In this document: piece after piece, positions 1 through 7,330 of the stretch | Numbering within the stretch: position 1 is the first letter of the stretch | How the letters are laid out: every line of letters begins with the position of its first letter | Notes under the pieces: generated by a model | Database searches by the model: none | Told to the model about the DNA's origin: nothing | What the model saw: the letters and a program-made list of their open reading frames with translations, nothing else | Made by a program: the position numbers and the translations under genes | Assembly: GCA_964521715.1 (NCBI GenBank) | Contig: CAZFSS010000021.1 | Coordinates: 1-62,871, forward strand | Source: DAOVRD01 sp964521715 | GTDB taxonomy: Bacteria > Planctomycetota > Brocadiia > SM23-32 | DNA: 62,871 bases | Direction of reading: 5' to 3'

Positions 1-249
1 AGGCCCTCACACGCTACCTCAGGACCGCTGCATGAACTGCAAAACTACAGACTAGTTGCTCTTGCTGCCCTTCTTTGTGTTCTTCGTGTTCCCCGTGGTG
101 ATTGCCTGCCGTCCAGCGCGGTGGCAGCTTAGGCCACAGAGCGGGGGGTTCCTGATGGGCCGATCGGGGCATGGCGGCGCATCGCTAACCTGGCGTGCCG
201 CCCCCCATTCCAGTCGGAGTACCCGTCGGCGGGGGAAAGCAATGACGTC
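1..249. other. Left-edge non-coding stretch
   Basis: I see no convincing gene here. The short open frames lack a ribosome site and have no recognisable product. A pyrimidine-rich segment at about 70-105 with repeated cttcgtgttc-like units resembles simple intergenic debris. The stretch lies downstream of the minus-strand aminotransferase, so a terminator might be expected, but no clear hairpin with a T tract is visible. Confidence 0.5.
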
Positions 250-1710
250 TCAGAAGGGCGCGTAGGAGGCGAAGTCGAAGGGCAGGGACTTCGGCACGTA
301 GCCCTCCTCAGGGGCGCCAAGCGCGTACTGGGCGCGCGGACCATCGGTCAGGATGCTGTCGAGCGCCTCAACGAACAGGTCGACGTCTTCCTCGCTGTTA
401 TAGACGCCCAGGCTCATCCTTACCATGCCCGGCACAGTGGTGTGGTCGCCGGCCGCCAGTCTGCGGATGGCCGCTTGCGTCTCGCTCTCGGAGACCCCGA
501 GCAGTTCCCTTACGTAGGGCTGGGCGCAGAAGCAGCCGTTGCGCACGCCGATGCCCCACTCATAGCCGAGCGCGGCGGCGAGCTGTCCGTGGTTCAGACG
601 CTGGGCATTCATGCCTATCACGCCGATGCGGTCCTGCCCGGGGTCCTCATCTCTGTGGCCGTACACCGTTAAGCCGTCCAACCTCGAAAGCTTTCGCAGC
701 GCGCGCCTCGTCAGCGCCCTGTCGTGGTCGGCGACATTCTCCATGCCGATCGAGCTGAGCGTGCTGATGGCAGCGGCCAGCGCCATCGCCCCCAGGACGT
801 TGGGAGTGCCGGCCTCTTCCCGTTCCGGGGGCTCTGCCCAGAGCGTGTCCTTCATGGTGACTGCGTGCACCGTGCCGCCGCCGACCACGTCGGGCGGGCC
901 CTGCTCGAACACGCGTCGCGGGCCGGCGAGCACGCCGCAGCCGAACGGAGCGTGCATCTTGTGCCCGCTGAAGGCCACGAAGTCAATGCTCTCCGGATCG
1001 CCCGGGGGCCCCATCGTGAAGGGCCGGTGAGGCACAAGCTGTGTGGCGTCCACGGCAACCAGCGCCCCGTGCTCGTGCGCCATCCGAGCGGCCGCGCGGA
1101 TTGGGGGCATGGTCCCCGTCACGTTCGAGGCGCCCGTCAAGGTCACCACGCGCAAGCGGCCCGCATTCCGCGCGGTCTTGCGCCGCAGGTCGTTCAGGTC
1201 CAGGCTTCCGTCGGTCCGTCGCACCTTGGCGTACTCAAGGACATATCCGTGCTTGCGCCAGGGCAGGAGGTTCGAGTGGTGCTCCATCAGCGTCGTCACG
1301 ACCGCCTGGCCCTGCGGCACGCAGAGGCGCGCGGCAAGCTTATTCAGGGCGTGCGTGGCGTTCTGGACGAAAATGATCGTGTGGTAGGAAGGATCCGCGC
1401 CTATGAAGTCCGCCACCACCCGACGGCAGTGCTCGTACGCCTGCGTGGAAAGCAGGGACTTGAATCCGGTGCCCCGGTGGACGCTGGAATACCAGTCGGC
1501 GAAGCCATTCAGGCAGTCCAACACAGTCCGGAACGGCGGGGTGGTCGCGGCGTTGTCCAGGTTGACGTAGCGGCGCATTGAGCCGTCGTAGAGAGGGACC
1601 ATGCTGCCCAAGCCGGGGATCAGGTCCCGGACGCTCTCTACGGTCAGCCGGGGCAGGGGCGGCAGGCACCATGGGCGCAGTTCGCCGACGCCTTGATGCA
1701 CTGGGTTCAT
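250..1710 (-). CDS. Class V aminotransferase, cysteine desulfurase/selenocysteine lyase-like
   Basis: This 486-residue protein is a PLP-dependent fold-type I enzyme of the SufS/CsdA-like class V group. Family members remove sulfur or selenium from (seleno)cysteine or do related lyase chemistry. Visible landmarks are LDNAATTP at residues 51-58, the HH of MEHHSN near 144-145 (cofactor stacking in this family), VDATQ at 220-224, and the Schiff-base lysine K251 in SGHKMHAPFG. The segment RNGCFCAQPY (390-399) holds C393 and C395 at the position of the persulfide cysteine. A tail of about 35 residues follows the usual end of the fold. The ATG at 1710 is preceded by a G-rich ribosome site (aggggggcc). 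No Suf or Isc partner gene lies nearby, so a dedicated Fe-S assembly role is not shown and a specialised desulfurase or lyase is equally possible. The family call is firm; the substrate is unknown. Confidence 0.85.
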   Translation of the reverse strand: MNPVHQGVGELRPWCLPPLPRLTVESVRDLIPGLGSMVPLYDGSMRRYVNLDNAATTPPFRTVLDCLNGFADWYSSVHRGTGFKSLLSTQAYEHCRRVVADFIGADPSYHTIIFVQNATHALNKLAARLCVPQGQAVVTTLMEHHSNLLPWRKHGYVLEYAKVRRTDGSLDLNDLRRKTARNAGRLRVVTLTGASNVTGTMPPIRAAARMAHEHGALVAVDATQLVPHRPFTMGPPGDPESIDFVAFSGHKMHAPFGCGVLAGPRRVFEQGPPDVVGGGTVHAVTMKDTLWAEPPEREEAGTPNVLGAMALAAAISTLSSIGMENVADHDRALTRRALRKLSRLDGLTVYGHRDEDPGQDRIGVIGMNAQRLNHGQLAAALGYEWGIGVRNGCFCAQPYVRELLGVSESETQAAIRRLAAGDHTTVPGMVRMSLGVYNSEEDVDLFVEALDSILTDGPRAQYALGAPEEGYVPKSLPFDFASYAPF

Positions 1711-1876
1711 GCGCTAGGCCCCCCTGCGCTCGCCCGAAGAGCGGCTGCTGCCCGTGGCGCGCCATCGTGTGTTTCTTGCCGTCGCGCTGCCTTCCCGGGC
1801 CGAGCTCGGTCTAAGGCCACTTCTCGCGTGCGTCCAGCCGATCGGACGCTGCCGTGCATGGATCCCACGCAGACCA

Positions 1877-2410
1877 TCATCCGGCTGCCTGGGTCTCGTC
1901 ATCGCCCATCAGGTCCAATGTGGTCCAGCCCAGCAGGAAATCCGCCATCTCGCCGAACTTGCAGTTCAACGTCAATCCGACCCAGCCGAGGTGCAGGAGC
2001 TTCGGGCAATTCACCACCTGTCCGTCTCTCGGACCGGGACCCTCGATCACGCCGATGAGGCCGACCTTCCAGGGCTCCGGGCTGTCTTCGTCGGCGGCAT
2101 CGAACTGCTCGTACCCGAACTGCTCGTAGCCCCACAGTATCACGCCGCCGGCGTTCTGGCGCATTCGGACCGCGCCGGCGTTCCCGTCGGCGAGCCCGTA
2201 CAGCGTCCCGTCCACATTGGAGTAGCCGAGAGTCAACACAACGCTGAGCACCCCGGCGTAGAGCGAGAAGCCCGGCTCCTTAGAGACCGTGACCCCCACA
2301 TTGAACATGTCCAGTGCATCGCTGCCCCTGTGCTGCATGTAAGTGCAGCCGCTGGCTGACAGGACGACGCAGAGGCACAACAGGATACGCGGCACTATCA
2401 CACGCTTCAT
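1877..2410 (-). CDS. Small lipoprotein, first of a tandem paralogous pair
   Basis: The 177-residue product starts with MKRVIVPRILL, a hydrophobic stretch and the lipobox SASGC, so it should be a lipid-anchored envelope protein. I chose the ATG at 2410 because it gives a clean signal peptide and has GGAG just upstream; longer in-frame starts only add a basic non-signal extension. The mature part is rich in Gly, Tyr and Trp and has no domain I recognise. It is clearly paralogous to the upstream neighbour at 2473-3039. Shared blocks are the post-Cys Y..R..DAL, GYS..DGT, HLGWVGLT and TTLD..GDD near the C-terminus. The two genes are on the same strand 62 bp apart and are probably co-transcribed. 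Function unknown. Confidence 0.75.
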   Translation of the reverse strand: MKRVIVPRILLCLCVVLSASGCTYMQHRGSDALDMFNVGVTVSKEPGFSLYAGVLSVVLTLGYSNVDGTLYGLADGNAGAVRMRQNAGGVILWGYEQFGYEQFDAADEDSPEPWKVGLIGVIEGPGPRDGQVVNCPKLLHLGWVGLTLNCKFGEMADFLLGWTTLDLMGDDETQAAG

Positions 2411-2472
2411 GAGCTCCATCCTTTTCGTCTCACGAGGAACCCGCCGCGAGCAGAGCCGGTCCAACCGGGCGC

Positions 2473-3039
2473 CTAAGCCGGCCCGACGGGCTTCGGCTTC
2501 GCCTGCCACGGCCACCTGCCGATCTTGACGCCATCGTCACCCGCGATGTCCAGCGTGGTGAAGCCGACGACGAAATCCAGCATCTCCAGAAACCGGCCAT
2601 TCCACACCAGGCCGACGTAGCCCAGGTGCGGGAAGAAATGCACACAAGCCGGCGTGTAGGCGGGCTCGTTCTGGTAGGGCGGCAGGATGATGCCCAGGAC
2701 GCCGGAGTAGTCCACGTAGAGCGTCTCGGGGTCGTCCTTGTCGAAGTCCCCCCATCCGATCTCCTGACGGCCGTACCCGAAGCCCCAGCACCTGTCGTAA
2801 TGACGCGTAAAGCCGATCTGGCCGCCGCCCCATCCGACAAACGTGCCGTCTATGCGGCTGTAACCCACGGGGAAGATGTCCAGGCTGTTCCAGTACAGGC
2901 CGATGCATGGCTCGTCCGTGATGGTCAGGCCGATGTCCATCATCTCCAGGGCGTCTTCCGCGCGGTACCTCACGTAGGAGCAACCTGGCGAGAGCGGCAG
3001 AACGACGCACAGGAACGCCAGGCATGCCCACTTCCCCAT
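2473..3039 (-). CDS. Small lipoprotein, second of a tandem paralogous pair
   Basis: This 188-residue lipoprotein has MGKWACLAFLCVVLPLSPGC as signal peptide and lipobox. An upstream in-frame ATG at 3054 would add five charged residues; the 3039 start gives the more typical lipoprotein leader. The body aligns by eye with the downstream neighbour at 1877-2410 over most of its length (YRAEDALEMMDIG, GYSRIDGTF, HLGYVGLVWNGRFLEMLDF, TTLDIAGDDG), so the pair arose by duplication. A sigma-70-type promoter lies at 3149-3178. Nothing indicates an enzymatic role; an envelope structural protein is the simplest reading. Confidence 0.75.
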   Translation of the reverse strand: MGKWACLAFLCVVLPLSPGCSYVRYRAEDALEMMDIGLTITDEPCIGLYWNSLDIFPVGYSRIDGTFVGWGGGQIGFTRHYDRCWGFGYGRQEIGWGDFDKDDPETLYVDYSGVLGIILPPYQNEPAYTPACVHFFPHLGYVGLVWNGRFLEMLDFVVGFTTLDIAGDDGVKIGRWPWQAKPKPVGPA

Positions 3040-3148
3040 GTGCTCGCTCCGCACTCGGCGCTCCTTGCCGTACGCGTACAGACGGCCACTGGTTCAGGGC
3101 TTGGCAGCGCATTCGCCCTGTGCCCTGCTGACGCGACCGATCGGATAC

Positions 3149-3178
3149 ACACTAGCTGGTTTGCGTTCGCTGTGTCAA
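3149..3178 (-). promoter_or_regulatory. Sigma-70-type promoter for lipoprotein pair
   Basis: On the minus strand a perfect -35 TTGACA (3173-3178) is followed after 18 nt by TAGTGT (3149-3154). It sits about 110 nt upstream of the ATG at 3039 and could drive both lipoprotein genes. Confidence 0.55.
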
Positions 3179-3277
3179 GCCCTGGGGTTCTCTGTCCTTG
3201 GATTCGGTTCACTAGTGGGCTGTCAAGGAAGTCGTCTTGCATTTTCGCACCTACCGCTCGATAGCGGCCGCGGCCCT

Positions 3278-3305
3278 GTAGGGGCACGGCGCGCCGTGCC
3301 CCTAC
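3278..3305. repeat. Perfect 28-bp intergenic palindrome
   Basis: The 14-nt half GTAGGGGCACGGCG (3278-3291) is followed directly by its exact reverse complement (3292-3305). It lies between minus-strand genes, downstream of the radical SAM gene. A related but longer and imperfect copy lies at 59347-59413, so this is a dispersed repeat family rather than a local operator. No T tract follows, so an intrinsic terminator role is not evident. Confidence 0.7.
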
Positions 3306-3412
3306 GTATCAGTCCGCACATGACACCGGCTGCAGAACGCAAGGTTGCTTGTTGAACAGGCCACTAGGTGGCGGCGCCGCAAGTTGCGGAAGGACGTCAC
3401 ACGCTGCCGGCT

Positions 3413-4927
3413 CTACGATCCCACGGCGCGCGCGGCGTAGTTCACCGCGATCCTGCGATAGATGTCATCTTTGCAGTGAAGGAATATGCAGGTAGGCATC
3501 ACGGTCACCTCACGCGTCTCGGGGTCTTCGAAGGCAAAAGCCGCGGCGCAGTTCAGCAGTCGCTGTCCGTCGATCGAGTGGTACTCCTCAAAGGGCAGGA
3601 CAACCATGGCGAGGTGATGACTGACGTTCGTGTGCTTGCGCAGCAGGTCCTTGAGCTTGCCGCCCATGAGGTACCCCCCAACGATGCGCAAGCTGGCGAT
3701 GACCTTGTTGCCCTTCATGAGTCTCCCGAAGTTCAGCGAGCCGAGCAGCGGACCCACGAACGCCCTCATCACCACCAACCGTCCTCTCCAGCGCTGAAAC
3801 CAGCGACTGGGGTCGAGCCGGTCCAGCTTCTCCTGGATCGCGTTGGCGCGGACAATGACTTGCTCAGCGATCTCGTCGAGCGGCCTCTTCAGGAAGTGAC
3901 CGACCGGCCAGAAGGTCTCGCCGTCGGAGAAGAAGAACGTGGCGGACTCGCAGTTGGGATGGACTCCGCCAAACGTCAGCCGAGGAGATCCGAAGAACGC
4001 CAGGGCCTTGCTCAGGTGATTCCCGATCGCGGCGGGAAGGAACTCCACCTTCTCCTCGGGATAGGCTTCGTCCACAATCTGCTCGACGTCCTCCATGGTC
4101 GTACAGACGTCGGTCGCGAACCTATCGTCTTCCCACGTTTCCGCGAGAGGCAGTAAGTGCATGCTCGAGATGAAGTCCCTGCTGTCATGGCAGAACTGTA
4201 TCAGGTCCCTCATGTGCTGATCGTTGATTCCCCGGGCAACGCAGCACATGATCGTGTTCTTGCACTTGCTGTACTTCCTGAGATTCTCCAGCGCCTTCAT
4301 CTTCTTGTCGTAGGCCGAGGGATTCCTGCGCATCCTGCTGTAGATCTCCGGGTCCCGGCCATCGAAGCCGATAAGGACGGGGACCCGGGCGTCGCAGATG
4401 CGCTTGCAGTACTCCTCGTCGGCAAGGCGCAGCCCGTTGGTGACGAGGCGCACCCTGAGCCCCTTTCCGCGCGCCATGTCGATGATATCGAACAGATCCG
4501 CGCGGACGGTCGGCTCGCCGCCAAACAGGTGCACCGTGGGCTTGGGATCCATGCCTGCCAGCCCGTCCAGCACCCGCTCGAAGTACTCAAGGGGAGGATG
4601 GTACTCGAACCCCATGCCCCGCACGTTAGCAATGCAGATCGGGCAGTTCATGTTGCAGCGGTTCGTCACGTCCAGGAACACCATCCGCGGTGCGTGATGC
4701 GCGCCGCAGTTGGCGCAGCTCAGACGGCATCCCTGGAACTGGCTGGCCTCGTAGTGCCAGATGTCCCTCTTGTGCTGCCAGGCGGCGGCGTTCGAGCTCA
4801 CCATGGCTTCGGTTGCGCCGCACTCCGGGCAGCTCTTCTTGAGGAAGACCTTGTCGTCCCGGATAACGTGCTCGGCGGGAACCGGGTGCCGGCAAGTCTC
4901 GCAAATGCCGTAGTTGACGCTTGGCAT
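3413..4927 (-). CDS. Cysteine-rich radical SAM enzyme (possible Tes-like family)
   Basis: The 504-residue protein has the radical SAM cluster motif CNMNCPIC with C91, C95 and C98, followed by the FGGEPTVR segment typical of SAM binding. Before it lie two more cysteine groups: C9/C12 with C33/C36 (a rubredoxin- or zinc-ribbon-like knuckle ending in KKSCPECG) and C67, C71, C74. This layout and the length resemble the archaeal/bacterial radical SAM group that includes the tetraether lipid macrocyclase Tes (MJ0619 type), which carries additional metal centres. The resemblance is from motif memory only. The ATG at 4927 is preceded by GAGAGGG, and a strong promoter lies at 5033-5061. There is no B12-binding domain and no lipid gene beside it. 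Alternatives are a peptide- or cofactor-modifying radical SAM enzyme. Confidence 0.8.
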   Translation of the reverse strand: MPSVNYGICETCRHPVPAEHVIRDDKVFLKKSCPECGATEAMVSSNAAAWQHKRDIWHYEASQFQGCRLSCANCGAHHAPRMVFLDVTNRCNMNCPICIANVRGMGFEYHPPLEYFERVLDGLAGMDPKPTVHLFGGEPTVRADLFDIIDMARGKGLRVRLVTNGLRLADEEYCKRICDARVPVLIGFDGRDPEIYSRMRRNPSAYDKKMKALENLRKYSKCKNTIMCCVARGINDQHMRDLIQFCHDSRDFISSMHLLPLAETWEDDRFATDVCTTMEDVEQIVDEAYPEEKVEFLPAAIGNHLSKALAFFGSPRLTFGGVHPNCESATFFFSDGETFWPVGHFLKRPLDEIAEQVIVRANAIQEKLDRLDPSRWFQRWRGRLVVMRAFVGPLLGSLNFGRLMKGNKVIASLRIVGGYLMGGKLKDLLRKHTNVSHHLAMVVLPFEEYHSIDGQRLLNCAAAFAFEDPETREVTVMPTCIFLHCKDDIYRRIAVNYAARAVGS

Positions 4928-5032
4928 GTCATCCCTCTCCCACGCGCACGGCCGACCCACCACGTAGGAACTGCCTCCTGACGGGCGCGGACCCCAAGCA
5001 ACCCAGGAAGCAACCGGCCGGTCAGAATCGTC

Positions 5033-5061
5033 AGTCTAGTTTGGCCCCGGACTGATGTCAA
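5033..5061 (-). promoter_or_regulatory. Strong sigma-70-type promoter for radical SAM gene
   Basis: Read on the minus strand, TTGACA (5056-5061) and TAGACT (5033-5038) are separated by 17 nt. The predicted transcript would begin about 100 nt before the ATG at 4927. Confidence 0.65.
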
Positions 5062-5119
5062 CGACGGAGGGCTTGCAGCGGTCCACTCGCGTCCACGGCC
5101 CCTTGCGGGGGCGCCGTCG

Positions 5120-6247
5120 TTACCTGGCTTCGAAGGTGCCCCGCTGGTCCCACAGCCAGGTCTCGCTGGCGAACCCGGACTGCCTGAAACGCTCCAGTCG
5201 CTCGCGGTCCACCTCGATTCCCAGCCCCGGCCCGGTCGGCACGGGCAAACGCCCGTCCGGGTCGAGTCTCAACGGCGGATCGACGAGCTCCTCTACGAGC
5301 GGGTTGCCCACGTTGAACTCCACGAAAGAGCGTGTGTGGAGCGAGGAGACCAGGTGCGCGTCCGCCGCTACGCCGACGGCCGTGTTCCACCCGTGGGGCA
5401 CCACCTCGATGCCGTGCGCCTCGGCAAGCCAGGCGATGCGCCGCGTCTCCGACAGCCCGCCCACCTTCGTCACGTCCGGCTGGGCGATGTCCATGGCTCG
5501 GCGCTCGAAGTAGGGGATGAAGGACTGCCTGCGGGTGAGCACCTCGCCGTGTGCGATCTTGACGGGCGAGGCGTCCGTCAGGCGCGCGTAGCCTTCCAGG
5601 TCGTCCGGCTCGAGCGGTTCCTCGAACCAGTAGACGCCGTAGTCCGCCAGCATGCGGGCGCGCTCGAGGGCGTCCTTCAGCCTCAGGGGCCAGTAGGGGT
5701 AGCTCCCACCGGCGTCCACCAGCAGCGTGGTGTCGTCGCCTGCTGCCTCGCGCGCCGTGCGCACCAGCTCTCTGTCCTTCGCCAGGCTCTGTTGGCCGAA
5801 CGGCTCCCAGCCGAGCTTGATGGCCCGGAAGCCGCGCTGACGGATCTCGGCGATCCGCTCCGGCAACGTGTCGACTGGGTCGAACAGGACGGAAGCGTAG
5901 GCGGGCACCGATTCATGGTAGCGGCCGCCCAGGAGCACGGAGACCGGCTGACCTGCGGCCCGGCCGGCGAGGTCCCAGAGCGCGATGTTGATGCCGCTGA
6001 TCGCATGCGTCATCGCGCCGCCGCGGCCGAACCAGTAGCTGATCTGGTGGAGCTTCTCCGTGACGCGCTCGACTTCCAGTGGGTTCTCGTTGACGACGAA
6101 CTTCTTCAGCCATGCCAGTGCACCGAGGCACTGAGGCCTGCTCGAGAACGCGGCGCCCCATCCGCTCAGTCCCTCGTCGGCATGCAGCTCGACGAAGACG
6201 TGGCGCTCCACGTCGGGGGTGTAGACGGTCCAGTCGGTGATCTTCAT
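5120..6247 (-). CDS. Enolase-superfamily (mandelate racemase/muconate cycloisomerase-like) protein
   Basis: This 375-residue protein belongs to the mandelate racemase group of the enolase superfamily: Mg-dependent enzymes that abstract an alpha-proton from a carboxylate, usually acid-sugar dehydratases or epimerases. Visible features are the N-terminal capping domain (GLSGWGAAF), FRAIKLGW with the first barrel lysine, LLVDAGG with the first metal Asp, WFEEPLEPDD with the second metal Glu, KIAHGE with the third, PDVTKVGG, and VPHGWN with a catalytic-type His. I start at 6247 because the reading frame upstream is non-family sequence and the ATG there has GGAGAAAGG just ahead. It is divergent from the creatininase-like gene at 6489. 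An acid-sugar dehydratase fits the genome's carbohydrate focus, but the substrate cannot be read from sequence. Confidence 0.85.
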   Translation of the reverse strand: MKITDWTVYTPDVERHVFVELHADEGLSGWGAAFSSRPQCLGALAWLKKFVVNENPLEVERVTEKLHQISYWFGRGGAMTHAISGINIALWDLAGRAAGQPVSVLLGGRYHESVPAYASVLFDPVDTLPERIAEIRQRGFRAIKLGWEPFGQQSLAKDRELVRTAREAAGDDTTLLVDAGGSYPYWPLRLKDALERARMLADYGVYWFEEPLEPDDLEGYARLTDASPVKIAHGEVLTRRQSFIPYFERRAMDIAQPDVTKVGGLSETRRIAWLAEAHGIEVVPHGWNTAVGVAADAHLVSSLHTRSFVEFNVGNPLVEELVDPPLRLDPDGRLPVPTGPGLGIEVDRERLERFRQSGFASETWLWDQRGTFEAR

Positions 6248-6287
6248 GGCCTTTCTCCATTGGGCGATGCGTCTCTGCGGGGGTGTC

Positions 6288-6316
6288 ATGCTATGCTCGA
6301 CGCCTCGCTCGCGCAA
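6288..6316 (-). promoter_or_regulatory. Candidate promoter for enolase-superfamily gene
   Basis: On the minus strand TTGCGC (6311-6316), 17 nt, then TAGCAT (6288-6293), about 40 nt upstream of the ATG at 6247. Spacing is ideal, hexamers are moderate. Confidence 0.4.
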
Positions 6317-6438
6317 GCAGATCGGCCTCCGGACCGCGCCGGCACGTCGCAGGCCCGAGGCGGGGGAGGGGACCCGGCTCCCGCGCGGCGCTGCCTGCCA
6401 GTCGGGGATCGCGTTCCCCGGGGGCTTGGCGCGTTCGG

Positions 6439-6444
6439 TATAAT
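6439..6444 (+). promoter_or_regulatory. Candidate -10 element for creatininase-family gene
   Basis: A perfect TATAAT lies 44 nt upstream of the ATG at 6489. No good -35 hexamer is present at the usual distance, so activation by a regulator is possible. Confidence 0.35.
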
Positions 6445-6488
6445 GGCACGGTTCCGTCCCACTGAGGACCCGGCCTGGAGGGAGTCCC

Positions 6489-7289
6489 ATGACTGAGGTC
6501 GAGTCGTACCACTATGACAAGCTCAGTTGGCCAGAGATCAGGGATGCCGTCGCGCAGAGACGGGTGATCGTGCTGCCCGTCGGGTCGACGGAGCAGCACG
6601 GCCCGCACCTTCCGCTGGACGTGGACAACTACCTCTGCCAGAGCGTCTGCGAGGGCGCAGCCAGGTTGGCGCCGCACGACGTGCTGCTCATGCCTCCGTT
6701 GAGCTACGGCTTCAACTGGCACCACATCGACTTCCCCGGCACGATCGGCATCGCGTGGGACAACTACGTGCGCTTCCTGCTGGACATCGTGCGCAGCGTG
6801 GCCCACCACGGCTTCAGGAAGGTGCTGATCGTGAACGGACACGGCTCGAACAGGCCGCTGATTGGGGTCGTCGCGCGGCAGGCGACCATGGACAACGAGG
6901 TGATCTGCGCCGCGTTCAGCTACTTCGAGCTGGTCAAGGACGTGGTGGGCCAGGTGCGCGAGTCCCCCAGGGGATGGGTGGCCCACGCCGATGAGATCGA
7001 GACGTCCCTGTACCTCTACCTGCGACCGGAAGGCGTGCGCAGAGAGCTGGCAGCCCCCGAGAACGACATGCTGCCCTCGGAATTCTGGTGGCAGGACCTC
7101 CAGGAGGGCGGCAGGATCGGCATGATGGAATGGTGGAGCACGTTCAGCCACACCGGGGTCCTCGGCGACCCGACGCTCGCCTCTGCGGCGAAGGGCGAAG
7201 CCCTCTACCAAGCCTCCACCAGGGAGCTGGCCAAGCTGATCCGCGAGTTCAAGGACCGGCCGATCCGGCCTCGTGAGGATCATCACTAG
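6489..7289 (+). CDS. Creatininase-family amidohydrolase
   Basis: The 266-residue protein carries the creatininase fold signature GSTEQHGPHLPLDVD (residues 32-46). E35, H37 and an Asp act as likely metal ligands, with NGHGSN near 115 and AHADEIETS near 170 supplying the other His and Glu ligands. The family includes creatinine amidohydrolase, the riboflavin-pathway ArfB and mycofactocin MftE. Planctomycetes carry many uncharacterised copies, and a second paralogue lies at 53091-53888. The ATG at 6489 has GGAGG about 10 nt upstream. The gene is divergent from the enolase-superfamily gene and faces the membrane protein at 7331-9277. Substrate unknown; a cyclic amide or lactam is only a family-level guess. 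Confidence 0.85.
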   Translation: MTEVESYHYDKLSWPEIRDAVAQRRVIVLPVGSTEQHGPHLPLDVDNYLCQSVCEGAARLAPHDVLLMPPLSYGFNWHHIDFPGTIGIAWDNYVRFLLDIVRSVAHHGFRKVLIVNGHGSNRPLIGVVARQATMDNEVICAAFSYFELVKDVVGQVRESPRGWVAHADEIETSLYLYLRPEGVRRELAAPENDMLPSEFWWQDLQEGGRIGMMEWWSTFSHTGVLGDPTLASAAKGEALYQASTRELAKLIREFKDRPIRPREDHH

Positions 7290-7330
7290 GATCGCCGGAC
7301 AGAGCCCCCTCCTGGCCTTGGCCCGGGCCC

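Larger units (their letters stand above)
3040..3412. other. Gene-free interval with promoter and perfect palindrome
   Basis: This 373-bp interval separates the lipoprotein pair from the radical SAM gene, both on the minus strand. It contains the promoter at 3149-3178 and the 28-bp palindrome at 3278-3305. I see no believable coding frame; the open frames here are GC-driven shadows without ribosome sites. Confidence 0.6.

Noticed and set aside
70..105. Repeated cttcgtgttc-like units near the left edge
   Set aside because: Too short and degenerate to call a defined repeat or regulatory element.
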